From NCBI RefSeq assembly GCF_900188065.1, contig NZ_FZNQ01000007.1:1-64000 (forward strand): a stretch of DNA of 64,000 nt, read 5' to 3'. The notes below the pieces were generated by a model. That model did not search any database and was not told where the DNA came from. It worked only from the letters and a program-made list of their open reading frames with translations. A program made the position numbers and the translations under genes. This document shows positions 52,835 through 62,629 of this stretch, one piece after another; position 1 is the first letter of the stretch, and each line of letters begins with the position of its first letter. This DNA is from Halorubrum vacuolatum. Its GTDB lineage: Archaea; Halobacteriota; Halobacteria; Halobacteriales; Haloferacaceae.

Positions 52835-53725
52835 TCACTCGACGAGCCGTTCGATCTCCGTCACGAGGATCCCGCTCGCGCCGACCCCTTTCAGCTCCGC
52901 GATCGCCTCGAAGACGTCACGCTCGTCGACGACGGCGTGGACGGCGACCATCCCGTTCCCGTTCTCGTCGGCTTCGACGTTCATCACCGTCGGCCCGCCG
53001 AGTCCCGGGATCACGTCTTTCACCTCGTCGAGCCGGGCTTTCGGGGCGTTCATCATCAGATACCGCCGTCCGTCGGCCGCGAGAACCGACTCGAAGGCGG
53101 TCCGAACCTGTTGGACTTTCGGTTCGTTTTGGACGTCGCCGCGGGCGAACAGCCGCACCGACGAGTCGAGGACGTCGTCGATCACGGCCAACCGGTTCAC
53201 CTCCAGCGTCGTTCCCGTGGAGGTGATGTCGACGATGGCGTCGGCCATATCGACGTGGGGCGTGAGTTCGGTCGCACCGGTGACGGTGATCACCTCCGCG
53301 TCGATGCCCGTCCGTGTGACGTACGCCTCCGTCACCGTCGGAAATTCGGTGGCGATGGTACCGCCGTCGAGATCCTCGACGGCCTCGATCGGGCCGTCCA
53401 TCGGCGCGGCGAGAACGAGCCGGCAGCTCCCGTAGCCGAGATCCAACAGGTCGACGAGGTCGTCCGCGCCGGCCGCCTCCGGCTCCGCGGCGACGCGTCC
53501 CGACTCGTGAGCCTGATCGAGACCGGTGATGCCGAGGTCGGCGGCTCCGTCACGGACGTACTCGGGGATGTCGGCCGCCCGTGCGAACAGCACGGTTACG
53601 TCCGGATCGACGGTGTCGGCGTAGAGCTGCCGGTCCGCGGTCTCCTCGATGTGGAGTCCGGCCCGTTCGAGCAGCGAGAGCGTCGGTTCGTGAAGGCGTC
53701 CCTTGTTGGGAACGGCGATGCGCAT
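52835..53725 (-). CDS. hisG: ATP phosphoribosyltransferase, long form
   Basis: 296 residues from [24 protein letters not shown]-binding region [17 protein letters not shown] and a C-terminal ACT-like regulatory domain (about 220-296, [18 protein letters not shown] here as [10 protein letters not shown]) mark the long HisG, which is inhibited by histidine. It catalyses the first step of histidine synthesis. Its promoter region overlaps a 28-bp repeat array. Confidence 0.95.
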   Translation of the reverse strand: MRIAVPNKGRLHEPTLSLLERAGLHIEETADRQLYADTVDPDVTVLFARAADIPEYVRDGAADLGITGLDQAHESGRVAAEPEAAGADDLVDLLDLGYGSCRLVLAAPMDGPIEAVEDLDGGTIATEFPTVTEAYVTRTGIDAEVITVTGATELTPHVDMADAIVDITSTGTTLEVNRLAVIDDVLDSSVRLFARGDVQNEPKVQQVRTAFESVLAADGRRYLMMNAPKARLDEVKDVIPGLGGPTVMNVEADENGNGMVAVHAVVDERDVFEAIAELKGVGASGILVTEIERLVE

Positions 53726-53756
53726 ACCCGTGCCGTTGCGGCCGGACCGGGAAACG

Positions 53757-53866
53757 CTTTCGTCCTCGTCGCGGGCAGAACCACGCCTCGTCCTCGTCGC
53801 GATCGGGACCCCGCCTCGTCCTCGTCGCGATCGGGACCCCGCCTCGCCCCCGTCGCGGCCGAGGCT
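53757..53866. repeat. 28-bp tandem repeat, about four copies, upstream of hisG
   Basis: Period 28 with starts at 53757 (diverged), 53785, 53813 and 53841. Core CCTCGTCCTCGTCGCGATCG. Begins 32 bases upstream of the hisG start, so it lies over its promoter region. Confidence 0.82.
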
Positions 53867-53994
53867 TCATATCCGAAGACGCGGCCATCCCGCACATGCG
53901 CTGATCGACGCCCCGCGGTGGTCACGGCGGTTGTGCGACACGCCATCGCGGGAGTTGCCCACGTGTCCGCCTGTTCGCCCATCCGTCCGCGCAG

Positions 53995-55731
53995 CTAGCG
54001 AAGGGACTCGAGGTCGAACTCGAAGGCAGCGACCGGTACCTCGAGGTCGTGTTCCACGAGCACCGCCGGGTGTAACTCGCCGATCACGCCGACAACGTCA
54101 CCGTCGATGACGACGCTCGCGGCTCGACCGTCGATGAACGATGGATGCTCGATCGGTGGCGTCTCCAGGTCCACGCCGAAGTCCGCACAGAGCGCCGCGA
54201 GCCGCCCCTTTGCGGCCTCATAGGACGCATCACGTCTCGCGAGCGCCGCCGCGACGTGACGGCGTTCGGCCACGTTCGTGTTCTCGGCCTCGTCGCGGTC
54301 GGCGACGAACCCGATCTCGGCGACGTCCTGTGGATACGCGTTGTGGGTGTTGCGTTCGAGCAACATCACGAGCGACGGCAACGCCCACGTCCGGAGCTGG
54401 GTGTAGTCCTCGCTGTACGGCTCCGTGATCGTCACCGGCTCGCCCGCGCCGAAGACGTCCGTTCCGGGATCGATCCGCATCCGATCGTAGTTCTCGGCTC
54501 CGCTGATCATGTGGAAGTTCAACAGGTCCTCATAGCCGAGCCCGACGAGGCTCGCACGGACCGCATCCTCGAGCCGCGACCGTTCGTTTCGCTTGCCGAC
54601 GGTTCCCACGTCCGGGTAGCGTGGTTCCAACTCGTTGAATCCATAGGCACGCCCGACATCGTCGACCAGATCGAGCGGATGGAGCACGTCGACGCGATAC
54701 GGCGGGATCTCGACGTCGTAGGTCGTCTCCTCGCCGAGCGTATAGCTCGCGTCGAGCCCGGCGCGCTCGAAGCAGTCGACGACGGTCTCGGGCTCGAACT
54801 CGACGCCGAGCAGCGTCTCGATCCGATCGTGCGTGACCGACTTCTCGTCGACCTCGAGGTTTGGCCGGACGAGCGTCGATCCGTACTCGTCGGGGGCGCT
54901 CGCGCCGTCCGCATACTCGACGGTGACCTCCTCGACGGTCGCACCCCGCGCAGAAAGCGCGTAGCAGACGATCGTACACATCTTGTCGATCGTCCACTGA
55001 TCGGTGCCGGTGAGTTCGACGAGCAGGTCACGGGAACCGGTCGTCACCTCGGTCCGCTTCCCGTTGATCACCGGCGGGAACGAGAAGAGACCGATGTCGT
55101 CGTAGATCGCCGGATAGCGCCCGTACGCTTCCACGAGGTCGGCGTACGTTCGTCCCGTGTCGTGTTCCTCCAACACCGCCGCGGGAGTTACCTCGTCGTT
55201 CGAGTCCAGCGGCACGAACGTGTCGCCTTCGGGGTCGACGCCGCAGTAGGTGATCGATCGTTCGCCATCCTCGCCGGCCGGTGCGCCCTTGAGCATCGTC
55301 AGGTCGTGGATACCGATCGCCCCCTTGGCCCGTCCGCGGCCCATCGTCGCGTGGAGCTTCTCCTGGAGCTGAATGAGCGACTCCAAGCCGCGGTCATCGA
55401 GGTCGACGCCGCGGATCACCGCCCCCGTGACGTACGGACGCTCCGCGGGAACTGACTCGTCGACCTCGATGGTCCACTCCGGATCGTTCGTCTTGGGGAC
55501 GTAGACGCCCCGGGCATCGCCGTAGTGATATCGCAACGATCGGGCGACGCCCTCGACGGAGAGCCGATCGAGGCGGTCCGGCGCGAACTCGAACTGGAGA
55601 TCGCCGTCCTCGGTCTCGCCCTCGAACTCCAGGCCGAGTCCGAAGAGGTCGTCTTTCAGCTCCGCGTCGCTCTTCTCCTCGTGGCCGGTCAGCTCGCGAA
55701 GCTCGTCGGCGTCGACGTCGACGACGGGCAT
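53995..55731 (-). CDS. pheT: Phenylalanyl-tRNA synthetase beta subunit
   Basis: 578 residues from MPVVDVDADELRELTGHEEK. The archaeal-type PheT has the B3/4 editing region and B5 domain (IPPYRVDVLHPLDLVDDVGRAYGF) and a catalytic-like module. Starts at TGATG overlapping the pheS stop. Forms an alpha2-beta2 enzyme that charges tRNA-Phe. Confidence 0.95.
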   Translation of the reverse strand: MPVVDVDADELRELTGHEEKSDAELKDDLFGLGLEFEGETEDGDLQFEFAPDRLDRLSVEGVARSLRYHYGDARGVYVPKTNDPEWTIEVDESVPAERPYVTGAVIRGVDLDDRGLESLIQLQEKLHATMGRGRAKGAIGIHDLTMLKGAPAGEDGERSITYCGVDPEGDTFVPLDSNDEVTPAAVLEEHDTGRTYADLVEAYGRYPAIYDDIGLFSFPPVINGKRTEVTTGSRDLLVELTGTDQWTIDKMCTIVCYALSARGATVEEVTVEYADGASAPDEYGSTLVRPNLEVDEKSVTHDRIETLLGVEFEPETVVDCFERAGLDASYTLGEETTYDVEIPPYRVDVLHPLDLVDDVGRAYGFNELEPRYPDVGTVGKRNERSRLEDAVRASLVGLGYEDLLNFHMISGAENYDRMRIDPGTDVFGAGEPVTITEPYSEDYTQLRTWALPSLVMLLERNTHNAYPQDVAEIGFVADRDEAENTNVAERRHVAAALARRDASYEAAKGRLAALCADFGVDLETPPIEHPSFIDGRAASVVIDGDVVGVIGELHPAVLVEHDLEVPVAAFEFDLESLR

Positions 55732-57254
55732 CAGTAGCTCACCTCCGCGTTCCGCAGGAACTCGATGTCCGCGAGCGTCCCGTGGAGGTCGCGGATGTCC
55801 TCGGCACCCGTCGTGAGCATCGCGAGCCGTTCCAGTGCGAGCCCCCACGCCATCACGTCGCAGTCGATCCCGAGCGGCTTCGTTACCTCCTCGCGGAAGA
55901 CGCCGGAGTTGCCGATCTCGATCTCCTCGCCGGTCTCCGGATGCTCGCCGAACAGCTCGAAGGAGGGCTCGGTGTAGGGATTATAGTGTGGCTTAAACCG
56001 GATGTCGGTGATGCCGAACTGCCGGTAGAATTCCTCGAAGGTGCCCATCAGGTCCCGCACCGAGAGGTCCTCGGCCATCACCCACCCCTCGATCTGGAAG
56101 AATTCAAGCAGGTGTGTCGGATCGAGCGTGTCGTTCCGGTAGACCTTCTCGACGGAAAAGTATCGTTGCGGTGGCTCCAGCTCCGCACCGGCGTACCCCG
56201 AGAGGTAACGCATCGACAGCGACGTGGTGTGTCCACGGAGCGCAATCTCGCGGGCGAACGTCTCCGACCATGGTGAGTGGTACCCATCCCCGTCAGGTCC
56301 GACACCCTCACGATGGGCGGCCTCAACCCGTTCAAGCAGTGCCTCGGGGATCTCCGCCATCGGATCCACATCGAGCCCGAACCGGTCCCAGTGGGTCCGT
56401 GCCGGGTGGTCCTGCGGCATGAACAGGCAGTCGTTGATCCAGAAGTCGGCGTCGGCGTGTGGCCCCTCCATCTCCTTGAACCCCATGCCGACGAGGACGT
56501 CCTTTACGCGGTCGGCGGTCGCCCGCAGGACGTGTTTTCGCCCGCCGGTCACCGTCGGCGCGTCGGCTTCCACGTCGTACTCGGCGAACTCGACGTCGCG
56601 CCACTCGCCGCTCGCGAGCAACTCGGGCGTGAGCGCTCCCACCGTCTCGGCGGCCTCGACACCTTTCATGAGCGCGTCGACACCTGCGTCGGTCAGCGTT
56701 ACGGCGCGGGTCGTCCGCTCGATGACCTCGATGAGCCCGCGGGAGGCGAGCCGGTCGCGGACGTCGTCGTCGATCGTGGTCCGGTCATCGTCGGCGTCGC
56801 GGTCACCGGCGAGCGCGGCGAGCGCGGCCGCCTCCGGGTCGGCGTCCGGCTCCGCGTCGGGGTCGATCGATAGCTCGCCGGCGTCGATCGATCCGAAGCC
56901 CTTTCGCGAGAAGTTCGCGAGCGCGATGTCGACCTCGTGGCCGTCGAGGTCGGCCGATCCGATCGCCTGTCCCATCGGTACGGAGTCGTCGGTGGCTCCA
57001 CGCTCCCGGGCGGCTCGATAGAGCCGTACCTCGGGCAGCGCTTCCTCCACGTATTGCCGCCCCTCAGCGGTCAAATCGGCGGTTTCAGTGGTCGTCTCCG
57101 TTACCGAGACCAATCCCGCATCACGGAGGTCGAACGCGGCACCCGTAACCGTCTCGGGTTTGAGGTCCGTCTCCGTCGCGAGGTCGTCGATCGTCCGTTT
57201 GTCCGTCGCGCTCGCGGCTTCGAGGACCGCGAGTTGTCGTTTCGGGAGTCGCAT
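55731..57254 (-). CDS. pheS: Phenylalanyl-tRNA synthetase alpha subunit
   Basis: 507 residues. The N-terminal winged-helix repeats (MRLPKRQLAVLEAAS...) are followed by the class II catalytic core: DFWINDCLFMPQDHPAR, GHTTSLSMRYLSG, FFQIEGWVM, FKPHYNPYTEPSFE and GCGVFREE-like (here IGNSGVFREEV). Activates phenylalanine and binds its tRNA with PheT. Upstream gene of a two-gene operon. Confidence 0.96.
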   Translation of the reverse strand: MRLPKRQLAVLEAASATDKRTIDDLATETDLKPETVTGAAFDLRDAGLVSVTETTTETADLTAEGRQYVEEALPEVRLYRAARERGATDDSVPMGQAIGSADLDGHEVDIALANFSRKGFGSIDAGELSIDPDAEPDADPEAAALAALAGDRDADDDRTTIDDDVRDRLASRGLIEVIERTTRAVTLTDAGVDALMKGVEAAETVGALTPELLASGEWRDVEFAEYDVEADAPTVTGGRKHVLRATADRVKDVLVGMGFKEMEGPHADADFWINDCLFMPQDHPARTHWDRFGLDVDPMAEIPEALLERVEAAHREGVGPDGDGYHSPWSETFAREIALRGHTTSLSMRYLSGYAGAELEPPQRYFSVEKVYRNDTLDPTHLLEFFQIEGWVMAEDLSVRDLMGTFEEFYRQFGITDIRFKPHYNPYTEPSFELFGEHPETGEEIEIGNSGVFREEVTKPLGIDCDVMAWGLALERLAMLTTGAEDIRDLHGTLADIEFLRNAEVSY

Positions 57255-57347
57255 TCGAGTTGTGTTACTACGTGCGTGGCTGGTTGGTAATGGTTCCGGG
57301 ACGTCGCGGCGGCGTCGCCTTCGAAGTCGGCGTTCGGCCGGTGGGCC

Positions 57348-58001
57348 TCAGCGATCCCCCCGCTCCCGCAACGCCGCGATCCGATCGCCGAGCGGCGGCT
57401 GGACCTCGAACCACGTCGACCAGTCGCCGGTCTCCGGTTCCACGCCCCGCAACGCGGCCACGCGCTCGAAGGCGTCCGCGACACGGTCGGCGCCGACCGC
57501 GTCGGCCGCCCGGTCGTCGGCGACGTACTGCACCCGTCGCCCGGCCCAGAAGGACGCGAGTCCGACGAGGATGACGGCGAAGAAGCCGGAATCGAACGGG
57601 ATGATCGTCGTCACGATGCCCGCGAGCAGCGCGACGACGACCGCCACGGCGACCGCGCGAAACTCGCCGTAGTACGTCTCGACGCGGCCGGCTTCCGCGG
57701 CGAGCAGACCGAGCGCGACGTCCTCGTCCATCCCGTCGAGCACGTAATCGGTCACGAAGAGAACTCGGCGACGTGGCGGTCCGCGGACCGCGACGTCGAC
57801 GGAGTCGTCGCCCTCCGTCTCGACGACCGCGACCCGATCGACATCGAGACCGGTCTCCGCGCGGAGCGCGTCGAGATACGCGCGCTCCGTGCTCGTCGGC
57901 GTTCGGAGGTCGCGGAATCGGTCGTTCACGTAGAGCGGTCCGATCTCGACCGCGAGGAAGGCGACGACCCCGACGACGGCGACGAACGCGACCGTAAGCA
58001 T
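57348..58001 (-). CDS. Degenerate M48-type peptidase-like membrane protein
   Basis: 217 residues. Layout resembles M48 (HtpX/Ste24) peptidases: an N-terminal membrane helix, a domain with VDVAVRGPPRRRVLFVTDYVLDGM, then a helix where HExxH is expected, two membrane helices, and a closing GDWSTWFEVQPPLGDRIAAL like the family's HPP end. The HExxH position reads LLAAEAGRVETYY, so both zinc His are lost and it should be inactive as a protease. A start at 58004 is equally possible. Confidence 0.65.
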   Translation of the reverse strand: MLTVAFVAVVGVVAFLAVEIGPLYVNDRFRDLRTPTSTERAYLDALRAETGLDVDRVAVVETEGDDSVDVAVRGPPRRRVLFVTDYVLDGMDEDVALGLLAAEAGRVETYYGEFRAVAVAVVVALLAGIVTTIIPFDSGFFAVILVGLASFWAGRRVQYVADDRAADAVGADRVADAFERVAALRGVEPETGDWSTWFEVQPPLGDRIAALRERGDR

Positions 58002-58085
58002 CACGTTCCGGTCCGACGCCGAGCGGGTAAAAGGGACCGATCGGGCGCGTCCCGGCGTGTTCCTCCGTCCTGACGGGCCGCGGGC

Positions 58086-58583
58086 TCACAGCAACACGAG
58101 CAGGAGGATACCGAGGACGACGAGGATCGCGTAGAGGCCGACCATCACCTCGCGTTTTAACGGGCTCCCGAGCGGCTCGGCGGTGAGCCGCCTGATCGGC
58201 GGGAGGATCGCGATCCCACCGAGCAGCAGCAACCACGCACCGGGACGGGTGATCTGGGTAAACGCGACGGCGACGGTCCCGTATCCGAGCACGTAACAGG
58301 CCCGTCGCCAGAGCCGTTCGCGATCGGATAGCTCCGCTTCGACGGCGGCTTTTACCCCGTCGGCTCCCCCCGTCGCGGTTCCGCCAGAACCGCTGCCGTC
58401 CGTCGCGGCCGATCCCCTGCCAGTGTCCATCCCGGACTCCGCGATCACCTGTTCGGCCTGTCGCTGGACGTATGTATCGAGTTCCTTGGCCGCGTCCTCG
58501 GTCTGTGGTGCGCCGCACTCGATGCAGTATCGAGCCGAGTCGTCGATCGACGCGCTACATCGGGGACAGGCCTTCATCCTCAT
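58086..58583 (-). CDS. Zinc-ribbon membrane protein
   Basis: 165 residues. Zinc ribbon CPRCSASIDDSARYCIECG at the start, a Gly/Ser linker and two or three C-terminal membrane helices. No family function known. The ATG at 58583 fits a leaderless transcript from an AT-rich element near 58609. Confidence 0.75.
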   Translation of the reverse strand: MRMKACPRCSASIDDSARYCIECGAPQTEDAAKELDTYVQRQAEQVIAESGMDTGRGSAATDGSGSGGTATGGADGVKAAVEAELSDRERLWRRACYVLGYGTVAVAFTQITRPGAWLLLLGGIAILPPIRRLTAEPLGSPLKREVMVGLYAILVVLGILLLVLL

Positions 58584-58826
58584 CGTGAGGGGGGTTCGCG
58601 GCGGGCTTAATTCTTCCTCACGCGTTCAGCGGGTCGATCCCCTCGACGTCAGGCGATCGTTCGGAACCGGCGGGTCGGAAGCCGCTGTTTCCTTCTCCCG
58701 ACTGATAATCGGGGAGGCACGCTTTAGTCCCGGACGGCTGGAGCCACAGGTGAACACGGTTCGCCGGTTCCGGTGTCGCGTTGACGACGCGTCGTCGATA
58801 ATTCCGGACCGGCGACCTCAAAGACG

Positions 58827-61319
58827 ATGGCAGGCACTCACCACTCAGATGACACACGCCGGCGAGGACCCCGTGGTCCCGCTTTCCCCTCGACCGCCGG
58901 CCGCCGCCTTCGCCGGTTCCTGACCGTCACGGTCGTGATCGGGTTCGCGATCCTCCTCGCCGCCGCGACGCTCGCACCCGTCGTCGCGGCGGAGAACGTC
59001 TCCGTCACGCTCGACGACGGTGACGACGTCGCCGGCGCGGGGACGACCGAGACCCACAATTTCACCGTTGACGCCGCCGAGTTGAACGGGTCGACGACGG
59101 TGACGCTTGATTTCGGGGAGGCGTTCGACGGCGATGGGTCCGGCTCGATCGATGACGTGGAGGCGGTGTCGGCGACGGGCGACGAACACAACGCTTCCAC
59201 GCTCGCCTCGTCCGACGGAAACGTGACCGTCGAGGTCGATCCCGCTACCGGGGACGGGAACGTCTCCCTCACGATCCCAGTTGAGGTGACACACCCCTCC
59301 GCCGGCGACGAGCACGCCATCGACGTAACCGTCGAGGACGGCGACGGGACGCGTACGGCGGAGACGACCCTGATCACGCACGAGCTCTCGGTGACCGTCG
59401 GCGACGACGAGGTTGCGGCCGACGGGGACGACGCGAACACGACGCTCACCATCGAGTCCGTCGGCTCCGACGTGGACTCGACGCCCGCGATCGTCTCGAC
59501 CCGAAACGACGCCCTCTCGGAGCGTGCGCTCTTTCGGGTCCTGACCGGCGGCGCGGATCCGGCGGAGATGGAGGATGTCAACAAGAGTGAGCTACAAGAC
59601 AAGCCATCTGCGGGGAGCGTCGACGACCTCAACTGGACGTTCGGACCGGACGACGAACTGGGGGTCATGGGGTATGCGGACGAGAGCGACAGCGTCGTCG
59701 TCTTCAGCAACGAATCGACCGCCGGGGGAACGATCACCTTCGACGTCTCGGCCGTCGACCCGCCGAACGCGTACGACTTCGACGTCGAAACCGTCGAGAC
59801 GGAGGCGACGGCGACGGAGACGGTGACCGTCGCGGAGGTCGATCGCTCCGGCTCCTTCTCCGCGGACCGGTATGAAGCGCCGGCCGGCGAGCTGGTCGAG
59901 TTCTCGGTGAGCCTCGACGGTGCGGACGAGGGCTACGTCGTCCTCGGCGGGGACCGCCTCAGCGATCCCGACGTGCCGACGGGCTACCTCGACGTGCTTC
60001 ACGTCGAGGACGGCGCCACGATCGAGGCGAACACCCGGCTCATCGGTACGGACGCAAGCAGCGAGGACGTCTATGGCGACGACGGCGTCGTCAGCTACGC
60101 CCAGGAGTACGGCCCCGACGTCGACGCGGACGACACGGACACCTTCGATGGGCTTCGGTTCGAGGATGCCGACGGCGACTCGGTCGGCCGCTCGCTCACT
60201 GATTTCAGGGGCGCAGCCGCGAGCGGCGGGATCGTCGGGCCGTTGACCCCACAGCGCTATCGGCTCACGCTCGGGACGGGCGACGCCATCACCGTTCGCT
60301 CCGACGACATCGTCGCGCCCGAACACTCGCTCGACCGGTCCCATCTCGTCTTGACCGAGCCAGAGTTCGGCGAGACGGTGTCGATCGCCACCGCCCCGGG
60401 TGGCCCCGCCGGCGCGGACGCCGCCGAGGACGACCCGCTTTCGGACGCGATCAACCGTTCGCAGATCACCGAGGGCGATCGACTCGTCATCGAGTTCGAG
60501 GCGACCGGCTTCGGCGGCGCGTTGACACAGCTCGCCGAGGAACATCCGGATCACGAGGACGGACGGGAGGCGGTCCACGAGGACGGCGAGCTCCGTGCGG
60601 ACGTGTTCAACGACCTCCTTGAGGCAGAAGAGGGGCTCTCGTTATCGGTTACCCAGACGAACCCCGGGCGGAACGAGCCGCGGTCACGGCTCGACCTCTC
60701 GTCGGTCTCCAGCGGGGACGCCTTCCTGTTCGTCGAGGAACCGGACGGTGGTGCCTCCGGGGATGCGTCCGCCATCGGTACGTACACGCTCGTGATCGAC
60801 ACCCGTGGCAACGCCTTCGACAGGACGCCCTCGGCGGGCGAGGAGTTCGAGGTCGAACTCGCCGTCGAGGGCGACTCGGACGAGCGATACAAGTTCGACT
60901 CCTCCGACGGCAGTCCCCCCGGTCCCTTCGCCGCGCAGTCGGCGACCGACGACGATGTCGACCAGCAGTTCCCGTACTTCGGGCCGAAGGACGCCGGATC
61001 GACGGCGACGGCGACGATGCCGGCGGATTCGATGGCGGTGATGACCTCTTCGGTGGCGGCGGGTCGGGCGGTTCCGGCGGCTCCGGAGGCGGTTTCGACG
61101 ACTTCGACGGCATGGACGAGTGGGACGACGGCTTCGAGGACGACGAGGGTGGCGCCGACACCGACGAGCTGGAGAAACGTATCGACGACCTCGAAGCGGA
61201 GGTCGCCTCGCTTTCCTCGACGGTTTCGACCGTTCGCTCCGAAAACGAGGAGATCTCCGGGACGGTCGCGGACATCGAGGAGGACGTCCGAAACCTCCTC
61301 GACATCTACGAGATGGTGA
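58827..61319 (+). CDS. Surface glycoprotein (BGTF-type), missing its proper C-terminus
   Basis: A signal peptide (FLTVTVVIGFAILLAAATLAPVVAAE) is followed by about 700 residues of acidic beta domains with many N-glycosylation sequons and motifs such as GYVVLGGDRLSDPDVPTGYLDV and YTLVIDTRGNAFDRT seen in haloarchaeal surface glycoproteins. The frame reads sensibly to STATAT at about 61007; the rest (Arg/Ser/Thr-rich) is the wrong frame of arlD/E. The threonine-rich stalk and PGF-CTERM anchor expected at the end are missing. The true protein portion is therefore about 58827-61007. Confidence 0.7.
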   Translation: MAGTHHSDDTRRRGPRGPAFPSTAGRRLRRFLTVTVVIGFAILLAAATLAPVVAAENVSVTLDDGDDVAGAGTTETHNFTVDAAELNGSTTVTLDFGEAFDGDGSGSIDDVEAVSATGDEHNASTLASSDGNVTVEVDPATGDGNVSLTIPVEVTHPSAGDEHAIDVTVEDGDGTRTAETTLITHELSVTVGDDEVAADGDDANTTLTIESVGSDVDSTPAIVSTRNDALSERALFRVLTGGADPAEMEDVNKSELQDKPSAGSVDDLNWTFGPDDELGVMGYADESDSVVVFSNESTAGGTITFDVSAVDPPNAYDFDVETVETEATATETVTVAEVDRSGSFSADRYEAPAGELVEFSVSLDGADEGYVVLGGDRLSDPDVPTGYLDVLHVEDGATIEANTRLIGTDASSEDVYGDDGVVSYAQEYGPDVDADDTDTFDGLRFEDADGDSVGRSLTDFRGAAASGGIVGPLTPQRYRLTLGTGDAITVRSDDIVAPEHSLDRSHLVLTEPEFGETVSIATAPGGPAGADAAEDDPLSDAINRSQITEGDRLVIEFEATGFGGALTQLAEEHPDHEDGREAVHEDGELRADVFNDLLEAEEGLSLSVTQTNPGRNEPRSRLDLSSVSSGDAFLFVEEPDGGASGDASAIGTYTLVIDTRGNAFDRTPSAGEEFEVELAVEGDSDERYKFDSSDGSPPGPFAAQSATDDDVDQQFPYFGPKDAGSTATATMPADSMAVMTSSVAAGRAVPAAPEAVSTTSTAWTSGTTASRTTRVAPTPTSWRNVSTTSKRRSPRFPRRFRPFAPKTRRSPGRSRTSRRTSETSSTSTRW

Positions 61320-62629
61320 CGCGAGGGATCAACCCCTTCGTCGACGAGTCGAGCGGCTTCGACGAACTCGGCGGTGGCGGCTCCTTCGGCCTCTTCGATG
61401 ACGCCGAAGAGGAGGACGAAGCGCCCGAACTCGATGAGGACGTCGCGAGCGCGGATGCGGATGGCTTCTTCGACGAGGAGCTCATCGAGCCGGGCGACGA
61501 CGGGGACTTCGACGACTTTGACGATGATCTCGACGGCGAGTTCGACGACGAACTCGACGACGACCTCGATGACGTGGCAGGGGAACTGGACGACGCGACG
61601 AACGAACCGACGGACGAGGGAGACGACATGAACCACGACGGCAAGAGCTTTAGCGAACTCAAAGAGGAGTACGACGCCGGGGAGGCCGACTGGGCCGACG
61701 ACGGCGACGAAACGGGGATGGACGACGATCCGTTCGATGCGGAGGCGTCGCTCGATGACGATCCGTTCGACGACGGTGCCGGATTCGAGGATGACGCCGG
61801 ATCCGAGGACGACATCGATGCCTTCGACGAACCGGCGGCCGAACCCGCCGGTGGCGACCCCGCGGAGATGAATGAGGGCGGCTTCGAGTACGTCCAGCGC
61901 GACGACCTCTCCAGCCCACGACGGAAGCCGTACCTCACGTCGCTGCCGGGCGATTACATCGGGGACCTGCTCGTGATGGAGTGGCTGGAGTTCCTCGTCG
62001 CCGCGAGCGACGTCACCGACGCGGTGCGGGCGATCAACTACTACGAGCGGATCGAGTGGATCTCCCCGGACGCCGCGGACGGCCTCCGTGATTTCCTCTC
62101 CGGCTTCGGCACGGTCGACCGCAATATCGTCGACCGGCCGGGAACCGCCCGGCTCGTCCGCGAACACCACACCCGCAGCCTTCGGTACATCACCCAGCTC
62201 AACGGGACGAGCCCGCAGACCGTCCTGCTCGACCGCTGGGACGACCTCGCCGGTGGCTCGCTCGTCGGCGGATCGGTTCCGGATCCGGCCCCGCGTCGCC
62301 GGCCGAGGGGACGGAGCCGACAGCACGGTGACGCCCCCGGCGGACGGCAAGCCGCGCCGCGGACGACCGACGCCGCGCCGCAGGCGGCACGCGATGCATA
62401 CGATGACGCGCGGACGGCACGCGACAGTGAGGGCGACCACGGGGTTCGTGACGGTTCGAACGGCCACGACACGCCGCGGGAGGACAACGGCGCTCACGAG
62501 GCACAGCCCGCGGGACGCGACCGTACGGGTCGCGAGGCGAACGGCACGTCGCCGCGCCCGATGAACGACCCGAACCCGCGTTCCGACCGCGCCGACCCGG
62601 CCGACGGAGGGTGGGACGATGGGTATTAG
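61112..62629 (+). CDS. Archaellum accessory protein ArlD/E (FlaD/E)
   Basis: 505 residues from the first in-frame ATG. Coiled coil (DELEKRIDDLEAEVASL), long acidic linkers (DDDLDGEFDDELDDDLDD) and a C-terminal FlaD/E domain (LTSLPGDYIGDLLVMEWLEFL, AINYYERIEWIS). It forms part of the cytoplasmic ring linking the archaellum motor to the chemotaxis system. The same frame is open further upstream to about 61001 with a Gly-rich start-like stretch (GGFDGGDDLFGGGGSGG), but no start codon, so the natural N-terminus may be lost. Overlaps arlF by 11 bases. Confidence 0.82.
   Translation: MDEWDDGFEDDEGGADTDELEKRIDDLEAEVASLSSTVSTVRSENEEISGTVADIEEDVRNLLDIYEMVTRGINPFVDESSGFDELGGGGSFGLFDDAEEEDEAPELDEDVASADADGFFDEELIEPGDDGDFDDFDDDLDGEFDDELDDDLDDVAGELDDATNEPTDEGDDMNHDGKSFSELKEEYDAGEADWADDGDETGMDDDPFDAEASLDDDPFDDGAGFEDDAGSEDDIDAFDEPAAEPAGGDPAEMNEGGFEYVQRDDLSSPRRKPYLTSLPGDYIGDLLVMEWLEFLVAASDVTDAVRAINYYERIEWISPDAADGLRDFLSGFGTVDRNIVDRPGTARLVREHHTRSLRYITQLNGTSPQTVLLDRWDDLAGGSLVGGSVPDPAPRRRPRGRSRQHGDAPGGRQAAPRTTDAAPQAARDAYDDARTARDSEGDHGVRDGSNGHDTPREDNGAHEAQPAGRDRTGREANGTSPRPMNDPNPRSDRADPADGGWDDGY

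Noticed and set aside
53757-53866. CRISPR array
   Set aside because: Head-to-tail repeats without spacers and with drifting copies.
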